Shown: positions 25,372 to 35,410, counted from the first letter of the stretch. The stretch is 64,000 nucleotides of DNA from Candidatus Calescibacterium sp. (GCA_025060505.1 JANXBU010000002.1:62001-126000), one strand, 5' to 3'. Translations and numbers: made by a program. Notes: generated by a model not told the origin, from the sequence alone.

Positions 25372-28023
25372 ATGGTAAAACAGATCATATCCAAAAGTAA
25401 CTCAGCAGAATTAAGTAGCTCAATAGAATTCATACTAAAGCAGAAGAATGTAGAGCTTGATGATTTCCAAAAGGAAGCGATAGATTATTTACAACAAGGA
25501 TACGATGTACTCATATCAGCTCCCACTGGGTCTGGCAAAACTCTTATTGCTGAGATAAGAATACACCAGATGCTACAGGAAAATAAGAAAGTATGGTATG
25601 CCTCACCAATAAAGGCACTTTCAAACGACAAATACAGAGATTTTAGAAAACTTTTCTCTCAAGAATTTGTGGGAATACTCACGGGAGACAGAAAAGAAAA
25701 TACAAAAGCTCCTGTAATAGTTGGAACCACAGAGATATTCAGAAATATATTAATAGAACAAGGACTAAATGGAGATATTGATGTATCTTTGATAGTTTTT
25801 GACGAAGCACACTGGATAAAAGATAGAGAAAGGGGAGTCTCATGGGAAGAAGCTATAATATTTTCTCCCAAACATACCCAATTACTTCTTCTCTCTGCAA
25901 CCTTCCCAAACATAGAAGAAATAGCTCTGTGGATATCAAAAGTAAGGGAAAAAGAAGTGAAGGTAGTATATAAACTCAAAAGACCTGTTCCCCTGATCTG
26001 GTTCTCAATTGGAAAGAGCATAAAACCACTGTTTAGAGGCGAAGTTTCTGATGAGCTCACGAAGATAAACTATGAAGAAATAAATCTTGAAGATTCAAAA
26101 TTCTCTCTGATAAACTCTGTTAAACTCATAGAAAAGATGGGAGCTTATCCTACAATATTTTTCGTAAACTCCAGAAAAGAAGCCGAAGAATACGCGAGAA
26201 ATAGCAAGAATTTCGTTACAACAGACTTCAATGAAATAGAAGAAAGAGAAAAATTTTGTGAAAAATATTACGAGATATTTCCCTATATAAAAGATAACGA
26301 AATTTTAAGAGATTTTATAAGCAAAGGTGTAGCTCCACACCACGCCGGACTCATTCCAGCTTTGAAAATCATCATTGAAGATGCACTGAAAATTGGCATT
26401 GCGAAGTTCGTCTTCGCAACAAAGACTCTCGCATCTGGAATAGATGTACCAGCGAAATCTGTTGTGATAACGAATCAGAAAACTTTTGATGGAGCAAGAG
26501 AAAGATTGCTCTTACCTTCCGAAGTTTTTCAGATAGCAGGAAGAGCCGGCAGAAGAGGAAAAGATAAAGTTGGGTACGTGTTCATTTCTGCCCCAATAAC
26601 TCAGATGACAAAAGAGCTTTTCAAAGAACTTGAGAACATAAGATCAAGTTTTTATATAAATCCCCACCTCGTTTTGAATCTACTGAAAAAATTTGAAACA
26701 GAAGAATGTGTTTCTTTTATAAGAAAAAGCTTGAAGTTCTTTGAAGTGCAGAGTAATTTTGAAAAGTGGAGAAAAAAATTTGAAAACAAGATGAACAAAC
26801 TTGAAAAACTCAATGCAAAGTTCTTAGAAATAAAACCAGAAAATATAAAGTGCTCCATTCAAACCAATGTTTCATTCAGGAACACAAAAGAGAATATCAA
26901 AGAATCTGAAAACAGAAAAAATAACCTCCTTGTGAGAATTAAAATACTGAAAGATGTAGCAGATTTCCTCAGTAGAACAAACAAAACAGTAGATATAAAC
27001 ACACTTTTTTCAGATCATCAACATAACATAGAAAGTAACATAGGAAAAACTTTTCTGGCAATAGATCAGAGAAGAAAATTAGGTATACTGAAAATAGAAA
27101 AAACAGAAGATCACATATTTTTTAGTTTCTCAACAAGGGAAGGCAAAAAGTACACGAACAAATGGAGATTTATTATGCTCTGTCCCGTTGAAGATAATGA
27201 AGAATTCGTAAATAATGAAATACTTATACACTTTCAGGAGAAACAAAATGATCTATTACAAATGGAAATGAAAATTACAAAACTTATACACAACACTGAA
27301 AAAATAGTCAAGAACATAGATATAAAAAATAAAAACAGAGAAGCTGAACTTATAAAATTTCCGTGTGATAAATGTCCCGTTTTTGAAGAATGCAGTAAGA
27401 TTTCAGAAGAAATCAAAACAGAGATTGAAAAGATTGAAGAGCTTAAAAGAGAAAACCCAGACTCAGTTGAGAAAGAGTTCAGAGCAACATTAGAGTTCCT
27501 CAAAAGATTTGGATACATTGATGAAAAAAACATACTTACAGAAAAGGGATGGGAAGCTTCGAAGCTTAAAAACCCAAGATCTATATATATCTTTGAAGCT
27601 CTGGAAAGGGGATTCTTCGGTAATAGTCCAGAAGACTTTGCAGCAACAATGAGTTTAGTTTTATCTGAACCAAAACCTCCATTCAAAAAGCCTCCAAAAG
27701 GAATAGAAGAATTCTTCACAAAAATATACACAAGCGAAATCGAAATGGGACTACAACCCAAAATCATACCGACAAAACTTAGAAACGGAAAACTGGCTTT
27801 TCTTGATGGAAAAATTTACATAGCCACCTACATGTGGGCAAAGGGAGCAACAATTGAGGAAATAGAAGAACAAACAGAAATAGAACCGGGAGATTTTTCA
27901 AGAAACATAGTACAAACCGTGGAGGTTCTAAGACAAATTGAAAACATGGAAAATTATAGATATATAGCACAGGAAGCGATCGGAAAAATTTACAGATCTC
28001 CAATAAGCGACTTTGTTGAGTAA
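25372..28023 (+). CDS. Ski2/HelY-like superfamily 2 RNA helicase
   Basis: ATP-dependent 3'-5' helicase of the Ski2/Mtr4 type, expected to unwind structured RNA for decay or processing. The 883 residues contain SAPTGSGKTLIAEIR (motif I, near 47), DEAH as VFDEAHWIKD (motif II), LLLLSATFPN (motif III), and QIAGRAGRRG (motif VI). The C-terminal half ends with a DSHCT-like region (YMWAKGATIEEIEEQT, then GDFSRNIVQTVEVLRQIEN). A Cys cluster CDKCPVFEEC at residues 665-674 matches the metal-like insert seen in HelY relatives. The ATG is 4 bases after the encoded CCA of tRNA-Ser, so the mRNA may begin at the tRNA 3' cut. Confidence 0.9.
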   Translation: MVKQIISKSNSAELSSSIEFILKQKNVELDDFQKEAIDYLQQGYDVLISAPTGSGKTLIAEIRIHQMLQENKKVWYASPIKALSNDKYRDFRKLFSQEFVGILTGDRKENTKAPVIVGTTEIFRNILIEQGLNGDIDVSLIVFDEAHWIKDRERGVSWEEAIIFSPKHTQLLLLSATFPNIEEIALWISKVREKEVKVVYKLKRPVPLIWFSIGKSIKPLFRGEVSDELTKINYEEINLEDSKFSLINSVKLIEKMGAYPTIFFVNSRKEAEEYARNSKNFVTTDFNEIEEREKFCEKYYEIFPYIKDNEILRDFISKGVAPHHAGLIPALKIIIEDALKIGIAKFVFATKTLASGIDVPAKSVVITNQKTFDGARERLLLPSEVFQIAGRAGRRGKDKVGYVFISAPITQMTKELFKELENIRSSFYINPHLVLNLLKKFETEECVSFIRKSLKFFEVQSNFEKWRKKFENKMNKLEKLNAKFLEIKPENIKCSIQTNVSFRNTKENIKESENRKNNLLVRIKILKDVADFLSRTNKTVDINTLFSDHQHNIESNIGKTFLAIDQRRKLGILKIEKTEDHIFFSFSTREGKKYTNKWRFIMLCPVEDNEEFVNNEILIHFQEKQNDLLQMEMKITKLIHNTEKIVKNIDIKNKNREAELIKFPCDKCPVFEECSKISEEIKTEIEKIEELKRENPDSVEKEFRATLEFLKRFGYIDEKNILTEKGWEASKLKNPRSIYIFEALERGFFGNSPEDFAATMSLVLSEPKPPFKKPPKGIEEFFTKIYTSEIEMGLQPKIIPTKLRNGKLAFLDGKIYIATYMWAKGATIEEIEEQTEIEPGDFSRNIVQTVEVLRQIENMENYRYIAQEAIGKIYRSPISDFVE

Positions 28024-28084
28024 TCAGTAAAAAATTCTACCTTTAATTCTAAAATTTGAAAACACACAAGTTATCTTAACTTTA

Positions 28085-31000
28085 CTATCTCTTACCTTCA
28101 ATCAATTTGTAGATTGTTGGAAGAACCAAGAGAGTGAGTATTGTAGATGTTGCAAGTCCAGATATAACAACGGTAGCCAGAGGTTTCTGAATTTCTGCCC
28201 CCGGTCCAGAGGCAAACAGAAGTGGACTTAATCCTCCGATAGCAACAGAAGCGGTCATCAGAACTGGTCTAAATCTTCTTTCACAACCAACAATGATCGC
28301 ACTCTCAAGATCATATCCTTCCTCTCTCAGTTTGTTTATGTATGATACAAGAACCATTCCGTTCAGCACTGCGACACCAAAAAGAGCAATAAAACCTACC
28401 GAAGCAGGAACACTTATATATTGCCCAGAGAACATCAAACCAAAAATTCCTCCAATTAAAGCAAGAGGCAAACTTATCATAACAAAGAACGCATATCGGA
28501 ACGAATTGAAAGTGATAAACAAAAGAACGAATATAGTTAATACAGACAAGGGTACAACCAAAGAAAGTCTTTTCATAGCTCTTTGTTGATGTTCAAAAGT
28601 TCCACCAAAAGTTATATAGTATCCCGCAGGAAGTTTAAGTTCTTCATCTATTTTCATTTGTATTTCTCTGACAAAACTACCAGTATCTCTACCTTCTACA
28701 TTGCATTCAACAGCGATCCTTCTTTTTGCATTTTCTCTGGTTATTTGAACTGGTCCATCTGTTATATAAACATCAGCAACGGAACCAAGTGGGATATTAG
28801 CTCCATCCTTAGTTCTAACTGAAATACTCGCGATTTTCTCAATACTGTTTCTCTCTTCTTCTGGGAATCTCAAAACTACACTGAACTTTTTATCTCCCTC
28901 CAAAATCTCTGTTGCAGTTTTTCCTCCAATAGCAGTTTCCACAATCTGCTGTATATCTGATACATTGATACCATACTTTGAAATTTTCTCCCTGTTGGTA
29001 TTTACAATAAGATAGCCCTGCCCTGCTGTTTGCTCCACTCTCACATCAACAGCTCCGGGAACTCTCGATATTATTTGAGCAACCTCTTCAGCTTTGACTC
29101 TTAGAACATCCATATCTTCTCCAAATATTTTTACAGCAATATCTGAACGAACACCAGCAATAATTTCATTAACTCTCATTTCTATTGGTTGAGTAATCTC
29201 AAACTTTATTCCCGGAAATTTTTCAAGTCGAGATCTTACCTCTTCCACAATCTCTCGCTTGCTTCTGAAATTTTTCATTTCATCTTTTGTTTTCAAAATA
29301 ACAAACATATCGCTGAAATTTTGTCCCATAGGATCTGTGGCAATATCTGACGCTCCGATTTTTGAAACAACAGTTTTGACCTCTGGTATCTCTAAAATCA
29401 TTTTTTGAATTTTCTTCTCAATCTCAACACTTTCTTCAAGAGAAACGCTCGGAAGTCTGCTTATTTGAACCGCAATTGAACCTTCATCCATGCTCGGTAT
29501 AAATTCCGTACCCACAAACGGAAGAGCTACAAGACTAGCTAAAAACAAAATCATCACACATGCGACTGTAAGACTAGTTTTTTTTATTGCCCAATTTAGA
29601 GCGCGAATGTACAATTGCCTCAAACGAGTATCTATAAAAGTTTTTCTCTCTTTTCCGTGTTTCAGAAGAAATAAACATAAAACCGGAATTACAAATATAG
29701 AAAGAAACAGAGAAGATAGCAAAGCTATAACAACAGAAAGAGCAAGGGGAGAGAATATCTTCCCTTCCATACCTTCAAGAGTCATTATAGGGATAAATGT
29801 TACAGCTATTATCAACTCACCTAATAGAGAAGGTTTCCTCACCTCAATAACAGCTTTCAGTACCGTAAAAAACTTACTTGATCCTCCTCGAGAAAGATGA
29901 TGCTGGATATTTTCAACCTGAATAATTGAAGCATCAGCAATCATACCGAGCGATACTATAATTCCTCCAAGCGACATAAGATTGGCAGGAATCCCAAACC
30001 TCCACATAACTATAAATGTTGAAAAAATAGCAAGTGGAAGAGATAGTGCAACAACAAAAGCTCCTCTGAAACTTCTCAAAAATAAATAAATAACAATCGG
30101 GATTATTATCATAGCTTCCCTCAAAGCAACTGTTATGGTTGAGATAGCTTTATCCACAAGCTCTGTTCTATCGTAAAACGGCATTATCTTGATACCTTCG
30201 GGCAGTATGTTCTTCTGATTTATCTCCTCTACTTTCTTCTTTACATCTGAGACTATCCTTTTTGCATTACCGTTCATAATCATCATAACAGTTCCCACTA
30301 CCACTTCACCGGCTCCATCTTTTACACCTGCACCATAACGTGTCTCAGGTCCTACTACAACTTGGGCAACATCCCTAACATACACGGGAACTCCGTTTCT
30401 CGCACTTATCACGATATTCTCTATGTCTTTGTAAGAACTGATAAGTCCTAAACCTCTTACAACATACTGTTCAGATTCGCTTTCTATTACATTTCCTCCA
30501 ACAGCAGAATTGTTTGATTCAACAGCCTCAAAAACATCTCCAAGCGAAACATCATATTTTATCAACTTTTCGGGTTGCACAAGGACCTGATACTGTTTAA
30601 CATAACCACCGTGAGAATTGACCTCTACAACCCCCGGTATTGTTTTCAATATAGGTTTGATAATCCAATCTTGAACAGTTCTCAAATCCATAAGCTCCCG
30701 AACATCTGATGTTGCACCATTTACAGACTCAACGGTGTACTGATATATTTCTCCGAGACCAGTTGAAATTGGAGCAAGCATCGGGTCCACTGGGAGGTTC
30801 CCCTTTATCTCAATGAGTTTTTCCAAAACAAGTTGACGAGCGAGAAAAATATTCATATCATCCTCAAAAGTAACAGTTACAACAGATAATCCAAATCTCG
30901 AAAGAGAGCGAACATTGCTTATTTTAGGAAGTCCCATAATATGCATCTCTATCGGGTAAGTTATAAACTTCTCAATATCAAGCGGAGAGAATCCTGGTAC

Positions 31001-31156
31001 TTCGGTTATCACCTGAACTTGAACTGGAGTAACATCAGGTAAAGCATCTATTTGCAAATTATTAAATGCGATAATTCCCCAGATTATCAAGAATATAACA
31101 CCAAAGACCACAAAGTTTCTATGCTGTAAAGAAAAAGCAACCAATCTATCTATCAT
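28085..31156 (-). CDS. cusA: Heavy-metal efflux RND transporter (CusA/CzcA type)
   Basis: Trimeric proton-driven pump of the HME-RND family that expels metal ions through CusB and a TolC-like channel. The 1023 residues have 12 membrane spans and typical blocks: DALPDVTPVQVQV, STGLGEIYQYTV, GTEFIPSMDEGSI and RRFRPVLMTASVAIGGLSPL. The TM4 segment reads VSLGMIADASIIQVEN. The first Asp of the DFG motif that marks Zn/Co/Cd pumps is absent, so a monovalent (Cu/Ag) ion is more likely, though this is an inference. It is the last gene of a four-gene operon and starts 8 bases after the membrane-fusion gene ends. Confidence 0.92.
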   Translation of the reverse strand: MIDRLVAFSLQHRNFVVFGVIFLIIWGIIAFNNLQIDALPDVTPVQVQVITEVPGFSPLDIEKFITYPIEMHIMGLPKISNVRSLSRFGLSVVTVTFEDDMNIFLARQLVLEKLIEIKGNLPVDPMLAPISTGLGEIYQYTVESVNGATSDVRELMDLRTVQDWIIKPILKTIPGVVEVNSHGGYVKQYQVLVQPEKLIKYDVSLGDVFEAVESNNSAVGGNVIESESEQYVVRGLGLISSYKDIENIVISARNGVPVYVRDVAQVVVGPETRYGAGVKDGAGEVVVGTVMMIMNGNAKRIVSDVKKKVEEINQKNILPEGIKIMPFYDRTELVDKAISTITVALREAMIIIPIVIYLFLRSFRGAFVVALSLPLAIFSTFIVMWRFGIPANLMSLGGIIVSLGMIADASIIQVENIQHHLSRGGSSKFFTVLKAVIEVRKPSLLGELIIAVTFIPIMTLEGMEGKIFSPLALSVVIALLSSLFLSIFVIPVLCLFLLKHGKERKTFIDTRLRQLYIRALNWAIKKTSLTVACVMILFLASLVALPFVGTEFIPSMDEGSIAVQISRLPSVSLEESVEIEKKIQKMILEIPEVKTVVSKIGASDIATDPMGQNFSDMFVILKTKDEMKNFRSKREIVEEVRSRLEKFPGIKFEITQPIEMRVNEIIAGVRSDIAVKIFGEDMDVLRVKAEEVAQIISRVPGAVDVRVEQTAGQGYLIVNTNREKISKYGINVSDIQQIVETAIGGKTATEILEGDKKFSVVLRFPEEERNSIEKIASISVRTKDGANIPLGSVADVYITDGPVQITRENAKRRIAVECNVEGRDTGSFVREIQMKIDEELKLPAGYYITFGGTFEHQQRAMKRLSLVVPLSVLTIFVLLFITFNSFRYAFFVMISLPLALIGGIFGLMFSGQYISVPASVGFIALFGVAVLNGMVLVSYINKLREEGYDLESAIIVGCERRFRPVLMTASVAIGGLSPLLFASGPGAEIQKPLATVVISGLATSTILTLLVLPTIYKLIEGKR

Positions 31157-31164
31157 CTCAGAAT

Positions 31165-32355
31165 CTACTCAACCTCCCCTTTTATGAGATGTCTTTTCAT
31201 CGCAGATTTTAAAATAAAGGAACCACTCACAACTACTATCTCTCCTTCCCTCAAACCAGAAAGAACTTGATAGAAATCGTCTCCCTCATACCCGATTTTA
31301 ATTTTTCTTTTTTCAAAAGTGTTTTCTCCTATCTTAACAAAAACAAAAATTTCGTCACCATCTCTTTGCACAGCCGATTTTGGGACAGCTAAAACATTGA
31401 TTTCCTCCACGATAACTTCTATGTTAGCAAACATACCCGGCTTCAATAATCTATCTGGATTCTGAACCTCCGCTCTAACACTAACGGTTCTTGTATCAAA
31501 ATCTACAATGTCTGAAACATAACTGATTCTTCCTCTGAAAGCTTTGTCAGGATAAGCAGAAACCGTAAAGTTTATGTACTGTCCTTCTCTAATCTTTGAT
31601 ATATCTTTTTCTGGTATGTTAGCAACCACCCAAAGGTTGGATAAATCAGCTATCTTGAATATTGGTCTTGACTGTTCAACTATTTCCCCCACAACACTGT
31701 GAGCCTCTATTATTCTACCGGAAATTGGAGAAACTATTCTAATCTGAGAACTTATTTTACGTTCCTTTTCAACAAAAGATATTTCTTTTTCGGAAAAACC
31801 AAAAAGTCTGAGCTTATTTCTCAAAGATTCTAAATTTGATTTTTTAGAGAGATACTCACCATACCGTCTTAAAAATTCTGCTTTTGATATTACCTTCTGA
31901 TCAAAAAGCAAATTTGCCCTTTCGTATGAGCTCTGAGCTATCTCAAGCTCAGCTTTTGCTTTAAGGTACTCATTCTGGAGATCTCCAACTTCCATGCTAT
32001 CAATCAGAGCAAGAACTTCTCCCTTCCTAACAAAGTCTCCTACTTTGAAATTTGATTTGACAACTATACCAGAAACTTTTGAACTTACATGAACAACTTT
32101 AGTTTCATCCATAAATATGCCCCCAGGGAAAGAATATTTTCTCAACAATTTTCTCAGATAAACCGGTTCGGTTACGATTCCTGCTTTTTGCCTTATTTCT
32201 TGTGATAGACTTATAACAGATGTTATATTGTTTTTAAAGTCATCATCTCGATGATGATCTTCTACGCTATACCTTGTACCACAGGAAACAGAAAGAATTG
32301 AAAAAATAACAAAAACAATTTTTATTTTTATCATCTCAGTTTTCATTTCGATCAC
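31165..32355 (-). CDS. cusB: RND efflux membrane-fusion protein (CusB type)
   Basis: Periplasmic adaptor that links the RND pump to the outer-membrane channel. The 396-residue product is lipidated (FSILSVSC at residues ~18-25). Order: beta-barrel entrance with DETKVVHVSSKVSGIVV, biotinyl-lipoyl half GDFVRKGEVLALID, a long coiled coil (about 125-195), second lipoyl half SGRIIEAHSVVGEIVEQ, barrel ending VDFDTRTVSVRAEVQNPDRLLKPGMFANIEV. A His-Asp cluster HHRDDD near residue 33 could bind metal. The GTG start overlaps the TolC stop (GTGA) and has AGGAGG six bases upstream. Confidence 0.9.
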   Translation of the reverse strand: MIEMKTEMIKIKIVFVIFSILSVSCGTRYSVEDHHRDDDFKNNITSVISLSQEIRQKAGIVTEPVYLRKLLRKYSFPGGIFMDETKVVHVSSKVSGIVVKSNFKVGDFVRKGEVLALIDSMEVGDLQNEYLKAKAELEIAQSSYERANLLFDQKVISKAEFLRRYGEYLSKKSNLESLRNKLRLFGFSEKEISFVEKERKISSQIRIVSPISGRIIEAHSVVGEIVEQSRPIFKIADLSNLWVVANIPEKDISKIREGQYINFTVSAYPDKAFRGRISYVSDIVDFDTRTVSVRAEVQNPDRLLKPGMFANIEVIVEEINVLAVPKSAVQRDGDEIFVFVKIGENTFEKRKIKIGYEGDDFYQVLSGLREGEIVVVSGSFILKSAMKRHLIKGEVE

Positions 32356-33587
32356 TTTATTCCTCCTGTAAGCTTTTCTAGCTCGGTTATACTGACCTCC
32401 AATTCAAAAAGAGTTTGATAATATTCTATCAAAACAAGCCTATAAACTCTGAGGCTATCAAGATAATCAAGCAAACCGGATTCTCCCTGCAAGTATGATA
32501 ATTTAGATAGCTCAAGAGCCCTGCGCGCATTCATAAGAAGTTCTTCCCTAAATGTTTTTGCTCTCTCATAAGAAGACAAGTAATTTTGATATTCTTCATT
32601 AACAGCCTTTGACATCTCAACCAATATTTTCTGACTTTCGTACTCAGCTTCTGCTAATTCCATAGAAGCTGTGATAATCTCTCCCATATTTCGATAAAAA
32701 ACCGGAAGTGAAAGAGAAAAACCAACTCCATATAATTTTTTATCTACCTCTGAATCATAAAATAACTTCAAAGTAATATCTGGTAAAAAAGATACCCTCT
32801 CTTTCTGCAAAGCGTATCTCTTTAAATCCACTTCCTTTTTAGCCCTTAGTATCAACGGATGTTTTTCTTTCATGCTTGAGAGGAGATCCTCCAACTTATA
32901 TTTTTCTTCTCTGAATATGAGCTCTCCTATAACATCAAAGTCATCCTGAAGAGAATTTGCCAATATAGAATTCAGATTGCTTTTTGATATCTGAACATTA
33001 TTTTTAGCTCTTCTTAGTTCATTTGTCGCTGTCAGATAATCTGTCTTTACTTTTACATAATCATATTCAGACACTTCACCTATTTCAAATTTAATTTGAA
33101 CAGCTTTAACCAATTCATCAATAGCCTTAATATTTTCTTCCAACACAGAAAGAATCTTTTTATCAAGAACCAGCTTCAAAAAAGCTTTCTTGACCCGAGA
33201 TTTTATTTCAAGAAGCAAATAATCGATATCTTTCTCAGATACCTCAACCAAAGTTTCAGCGAATTTCAATCTGAAGAACCTCTTTGAAGGGAATTCAAGA
33301 GTTTGAGCTACACCAAAAGAATACTCAAAGACAGAAGCTCTCATTTCTTTTCCTCTACCAATTGTAAAATCAACCTCTGGATTCAAAAAAGCCCGAGCAG
33401 ATACAACTCGCCCTCTATTTGCCTCAAGTCTTGCTTTCAGAATACTCAACTCCACATTCTTCTCAACAGCTAAACCTATTATCTCATCAAGAGTGTATTC
33501 CTTGCCATAAGCAGAACCAAAAACAAATAAATTGAAAACCAAAAAAGCTAAAATGATACAAAGAGTTTCTCTTTCATATATAGGCAT
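32352..33587 (-). CDS. cusC: TolC-family outer-membrane efflux protein (CusC type)
   Basis: Outer-membrane channel of the same tripartite pump. The 411-residue product has a signal peptide (LCIILAFLVFNLFVFGSAYG) and the family repeats: YTLDEIIGLAVEKNVELSIL at the start of repeat 1, coiled coils, and LPVFYRNMGEIITASMELAEAE in repeat 2. The frame opens at 33605, but AAGGAGGG at 33595-33602 lies inside those first codons; it is a perfect Shine-Dalgarno for the ATG at 33585-33587, so that is the start. It sits between the Cys-rich gene and cusB. Confidence 0.9.
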   Translation of the reverse strand: MPIYERETLCIILAFLVFNLFVFGSAYGKEYTLDEIIGLAVEKNVELSILKARLEANRGRVVSARAFLNPEVDFTIGRGKEMRASVFEYSFGVAQTLEFPSKRFFRLKFAETLVEVSEKDIDYLLLEIKSRVKKAFLKLVLDKKILSVLEENIKAIDELVKAVQIKFEIGEVSEYDYVKVKTDYLTATNELRRAKNNVQISKSNLNSILANSLQDDFDVIGELIFREEKYKLEDLLSSMKEKHPLILRAKKEVDLKRYALQKERVSFLPDITLKLFYDSEVDKKLYGVGFSLSLPVFYRNMGEIITASMELAEAEYESQKILVEMSKAVNEEYQNYLSSYERAKTFREELLMNARRALELSKLSYLQGESGLLDYLDSLRVYRLVLIEYYQTLFELEVSITELEKLTGGIK

Positions 33588-33594
33588 TTTAATT

Positions 33595-33602
33595 CCCTCC
33601 TT
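33595..33602 (-). promoter_or_regulatory. Shine-Dalgarno fixing the cusC start
   Basis: AAGGAGGG on the minus strand, 7 bases from the ATG at 33587; it overlaps the longer possible start and so rules it out. Confidence 0.8.
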
Positions 33603-33652
33603 CATAAATCAAATGACCCAAGATTTAGACATTCAAAAAAGCTGATGTCAAA

Positions 33653-33988
33653 TCAAGAGAAGGGAGGAGGATGAAATATATCTTGAAAAATCTGGAAAAT
33701 CAATAACTCATTAGCTAGGCTTCCAGATATTATATAAAGAGATGAAAGCAAATTTGGTGAACACGAAAGATTTGCAAATTGAAAATGACACGGGCAGTTG
33801 CAGTAGTCCTTACCGAAATCAGATGTTTCATTTGGTAATCCGTTATTAATTTTGAGATGGAAATTAAAATCTTTTGAAATATGCTCTGATCTTTTCTCCA
33901 TAAAGCACGTAAAACCACTGATCTGAGGGAGAAAAATAACAAAAGCAAAGATTAACACAAATATTTTTTCGAAATTGCTAAGATTCAT
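33653..33988 (-). CDS. Small Cys-rich exported protein heading the metal-efflux operon
   Basis: A 111-residue protein with a hydrophobic N-terminal signal (IFVLIFAFVIFLPQISG) and a metal-binding-like cluster DYCNCPCHFQF (C-x-C-P-C-H) near residue 62, followed by another Cys (ANLSCSP) and a hydrophobic segment. Small His/Cys-rich proteins with a CPCH-type motif often precede CusCBA/CzcCBA operons and are thought to bind or sense the metal in the periplasm; this is by analogy. It is the first gene of the operon, with an operator-like dyad over its start codon. The C-terminus ends in a Pro-rich FHPPPFS. Confidence 0.6.
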   Translation of the reverse strand: MNLSNFEKIFVLIFAFVIFLPQISGFTCFMEKRSEHISKDFNFHLKINNGLPNETSDFGKDYCNCPCHFQFANLSCSPNLLSSLYIISGSLANELLIFQIFQDIFHPPPFS

Positions 33989-33996
33989 AAATCTTA
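33979..33996 (-). promoter_or_regulatory. Operator-like dyad at the start of the efflux operon
   Basis: TAAGATT-CATA-AATCTTA is a perfect 7-bp inverted repeat with a 4-base spacer that contains the start codon. It lies directly after a -10 box, over the expected transcription start. A repressor (for example of the ArsR type) would block transcription there. It is similar in its arms to the dyad at 36861-36873. Confidence 0.5.
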
Positions 33997-33998
33997 GA

Positions 33999-34004
33999 AT
34001 TATA
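33999..34004 (-). promoter_or_regulatory. -10 box of the metal-efflux operon
   Basis: TATAAT on the minus strand, 10 bases before the ATG (33988); TTGTAA lies 20 bases further upstream at 34025-34030 as a possible -35. The mRNA would be essentially leaderless. Confidence 0.5.
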
Positions 34005-34081
34005 GTATCAAAACAAAAATAGCTTTACAAGAATTTCAAAAAAGAAACTATGAAGCTCTCCAAAACATCCAACACATCCGA

Positions 34082-35410
34082 TCACAATCCAAAAATTATT
34101 CCGGCTATGTATATAGGCAAAGAGAGCAACATATAAACAAAAGAGTATGAAACCACATAACCGGCTTTTATACCTGTTATTCCGATCAGGGGTATCATCC
34201 AAAATGGTTGTATCATATTTGTAAGCTCATCACCATAAGCCACAAGCATAGCGGTTTTTGATTCTGGAACTCCAAGTTCAAGCCCAGCCTGAAGCATAAT
34301 AGGTCCCTGAACCTTCCACTGTCCACCACCAGATGGTATAAAGATGTTCAGAAAAGAAGCGCTTACGAAGGTTATAATCCCAAAAATTTCTTTCTGAAAA
34401 ACCGGGAAATTCTTTACAGACTCAGATATAAAAACGGAGATTTTTTCTCCCAAACCGCTTTCTGTTATGATACTCATTACACCTGCATAGAACGGAAACT
34501 GAACAACTATGCCACCACATGGTTTTATAGCTTCTGGAACATAAGCCACAAAAGTTTTTATACTACCGTGCAGAATCAGAGCAAGCATAATGAAAATAAA
34601 GCTTACGGAATAAAGGTTCAAAAACAACACTCCCTTTTGCGAAAAACCTTTGAAAACAGAAAATATAAGAACAAAAATGAAAAGGAGCATAAAGAATCTG
34701 TCAAACAACGAGCTTTTTGTTTCTCTGTATTCTTCTCCCAAAGGATCTCTTTCAACATAGAGCTCAGAACCGAACTCTACCCTATCTGAAATTTTTCCAA
34801 TGAAATAGAAGAAAATAGGAGTGAATACAACAAGAGAAAGTGTTATGAACAGATTCATTGGAGAGAATAAAGTTTCCGCAAGAGAAATTCCCTTTGTTGC
34901 TACATCTAAAGGAGCTGAGCCAGAAAGTCCTCCATGCCATATCATAAGTCCGCAGTAAGCAGCAGATGCAACAGCGCCTTTTGATACTTTCGGGTTTGAT
35001 CTGATAATTTCTCTTGCAAGAATTGAACTTGCCGAAATACAGAGTCCCCAATTTATAAGAGATAAAACCGCTGAGAAAGTAGATAGAAAAACACAAGCTT
35101 GCGGTGTGCTTTTTGGAAGAATTGATAATTTCTTGATCAAGTTTTTCAGAACACGAGAGCTCGCAATCATATATCCGCTAAAAAGAATCAGGCACATTTG
35201 CATAGAAAATTCAAGGAGTGAAAAGATACCGTTACCGCTGACTTTTTCATCTGCCCATTTTCCAAGCCAAATGAAGATTATCTCATCAGCGGATTTTTCA
35301 GTGAAAGCAAGAGTCAGAAGAAAAGCAAAAAACGTCAGACCAAGAGCAAATTGAAAAGGATCTGGGAAATTTCTTTGCAGAAACTTTATAATCCTCTCAT
35401 AGAAAGTCAT
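34082..35410 (-). CDS. atoE: AtoE-type short-chain fatty acid transporter
   Basis: Inner-membrane transporter for short-chain fatty acids such as acetoacetate or butyrate. The 442 residues show about 12 hydrophobic spans with the family blocks FPDPFQFALGLTFFAFLLTL, INWGLCISASSILARE, MIWHGGLSGSAPLDVAT and FIPSGGGQWKVQGPIML. The product length matches the family (~440). The start codon shares one base with the dnaB stop (TGATG), suggesting coupled translation. No ato genes are linked, so the substrate is inferred from the family only. Confidence 0.9.
   Translation of the reverse strand: MTFYERIIKFLQRNFPDPFQFALGLTFFAFLLTLAFTEKSADEIIFIWLGKWADEKVSGNGIFSLLEFSMQMCLILFSGYMIASSRVLKNLIKKLSILPKSTPQACVFLSTFSAVLSLINWGLCISASSILAREIIRSNPKVSKGAVASAAYCGLMIWHGGLSGSAPLDVATKGISLAETLFSPMNLFITLSLVVFTPIFFYFIGKISDRVEFGSELYVERDPLGEEYRETKSSLFDRFFMLLFIFVLIFSVFKGFSQKGVLFLNLYSVSFIFIMLALILHGSIKTFVAYVPEAIKPCGGIVVQFPFYAGVMSIITESGLGEKISVFISESVKNFPVFQKEIFGIITFVSASFLNIFIPSGGGQWKVQGPIMLQAGLELGVPESKTAMLVAYGDELTNMIQPFWMIPLIGITGIKAGYVVSYSFVYMLLSLPIYIAGIIFGL

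Noticed and set aside
25161-25433. Reading frames over tRNA-Gln and tRNA-Ser on both strands
   Set aside because: They are translations of tRNA sequence and carry the known false-protein patterns of such frames.
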